Shown piece after piece: positions 63,170 through 64,000 of a DNA stretch of 64,000 bases (position 1 is its first letter; every line of letters starts with the position of its first letter). Made by a program: the position numbers and the translations under genes. This DNA is from Oreohelix idahoensis. Taxonomy: Eukaryota; Mollusca; Gastropoda; Stylommatophora; Oreohelicidae. The notes under the pieces are model-generated. The model saw only the letters and a program-made list of their open reading frames with translations. It made no database searches and was not told the DNA's origin. The stretch spans positions 248,001 through 312,000 of the forward strand of contig JAMPIV010019091.1 in assembly GCA_024509875.1 (NCBI GenBank), in the 5' to 3' direction.

Positions 63170-63289
63170 GTAAGTTATAGCCTTAAATTGTCCTATATTG
63201 CTTTTGTGTTTAATGCTTTTACTAACTGCATTCATATTCTGAGCATTAAGCACAGTCGACTGAACTGAATGTTAGGTCATCATAACTTT

Positions 63290-64000
63290 GTTAATTCTCA
63301 ACTCAAATGTCAAGTCAGTCCTGTTGTTCCTGTTGTGTGGTAAAGGAAATGGTGAGAGGAACAAAAACAACCACCAAGAAGTTATAGACTTTCATAAACT
63401 GGCACTTGTTTAGAATAGGACTGATGACAAGGAGCAGACAAGTGCCAAGAGGAAAGAATGATGCTGGTAATGAATAGAACACACACTGAAGAACAACAGG
63501 TCCTACAGACTTTTATAAGCGGGTGCTTGCGTAGAATAGAAGGACTGAAATGGTATGACAAAGTCACAAATGTGGAATTGATGACAAGAACCAGACAAGT
63601 GCCAGTGGAACAAGAGTTGAGAAGAAGACGCTGGCAATGGATAGGACACAGATTGTGGAAAACCTGTTGATAGCATTACAAGGCAGTCCTTGTTCTGGAA
63701 TCCACAGGGAAAGAGAGGCAGAGGTAGTCCAAAAAACACATGGCTGGATACAGAGGTGAAAATGTTGAGGAAAACATGGAAAGAACCTGAGCGGATGGCA
63801 TGGGACAGGAAGACTTGGCATGTGTTTGTTGAAGGCCTGTGCTCCTTGGGGAGTTAAAGGGTAATGAACAGGTCCTTATTCTGGAATCCCCAGGGTAAGA
63901 GAGGTGGAGACACATGGAGAAAGGAACTGGAGAGAGAAATAAAAGGGATAAGGATGACATGGGAAGACCTTGAGCTGATGAGAGCATGGGAAGGAAGACT
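63290..64000 (+). pseudogene. LINE-B 3' fragments, tandem
   Basis: Three overlapping pieces of the LINE-B C-terminus: 63290-63470, 63480-63860 ([36 protein letters not shown]) and 63868-64000 (repeats the NPQGKR region). Stops in each. Confidence 0.85.

Overview
The window looks like nuclear DNA of an animal, most likely an aquatic invertebrate. It is AT-rich and intron-bearing, and almost entirely built from layered transposable elements. I see no bacterial operons, rRNA, CRISPR array or free-standing tRNA gene. Species cannot be fixed from the sequence. The mix (several endonuclease/RT LINE families, tRNA-derived SINEs, Ty3/Gypsy elements of the Gmr1-like type, Chapaev, hAT, Tigger and Tc1-like DNA transposons) is typical of molluscs, cnidarians, lower chordates and similar genomes.

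Layout. 1-2258 (-): a LINE (called LINE-A) with an uninterrupted endonuclease-RT frame running off the left edge. 2.6-4.6 kb: a tRNA-SINE, a hammerhead-like motif and two nested SINEs with target-site duplications (TSDs). 4814-13854: a Tc1/mariner-type transposon with TA TSD and 27-bp inverted ends, containing a broken transposase, a LINE RNase H fragment, a complete Gypsy element (6022-10675, identical 183-bp LTRs) and a 981-bp inverted SINE composite. 13.9-20.0 kb: LINE RNase H fragments and a second, decayed LINE-A split by a 2.2-kb TG/CA-type insertion. 19977-42530: a Gmr1-like Gypsy element (integrase before RT). Its two LTRs have each been invaded: the 5' LTR by a LINE-B, a SINE fragment and a Chapaev transposon (itself carrying a Gypsy 3' end), and the 3' LTR by a second Gmr1-like element (32577-41778) with 2.6-kb LTRs and no RT, and by a SINE. 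Comparing the two LTRs gives the empty site for every insertion. 42.5-48 kb: LINE debris and unassigned sequence.

48353-63169 (+): the only convincing host gene, a split leucine-rich-repeat protein. Six exons join in matching phases over 14.8 kb, and the gene continues past the right edge. Its introns hold LINE fragments with TSDs, a perfect SINE palindrome, a 61-bp minisatellite, a Tigger-like MITE and a hAT MITE.

The most unusual items are: two independent head-to-head inverted SINE insertions, each with a 15-bp TSD, as if made by snap-back copying during retroposition; an LTR element with nearly identical LTRs that lacks RT/RNase H; Gmr1-like domain order with a SCAN-like Gag; a Tc1-type transposase with very wide D-E spacing; and a MITE resembling mammalian Tigger1. 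Many breaks fall in homopolymers, so some may be sequence errors.
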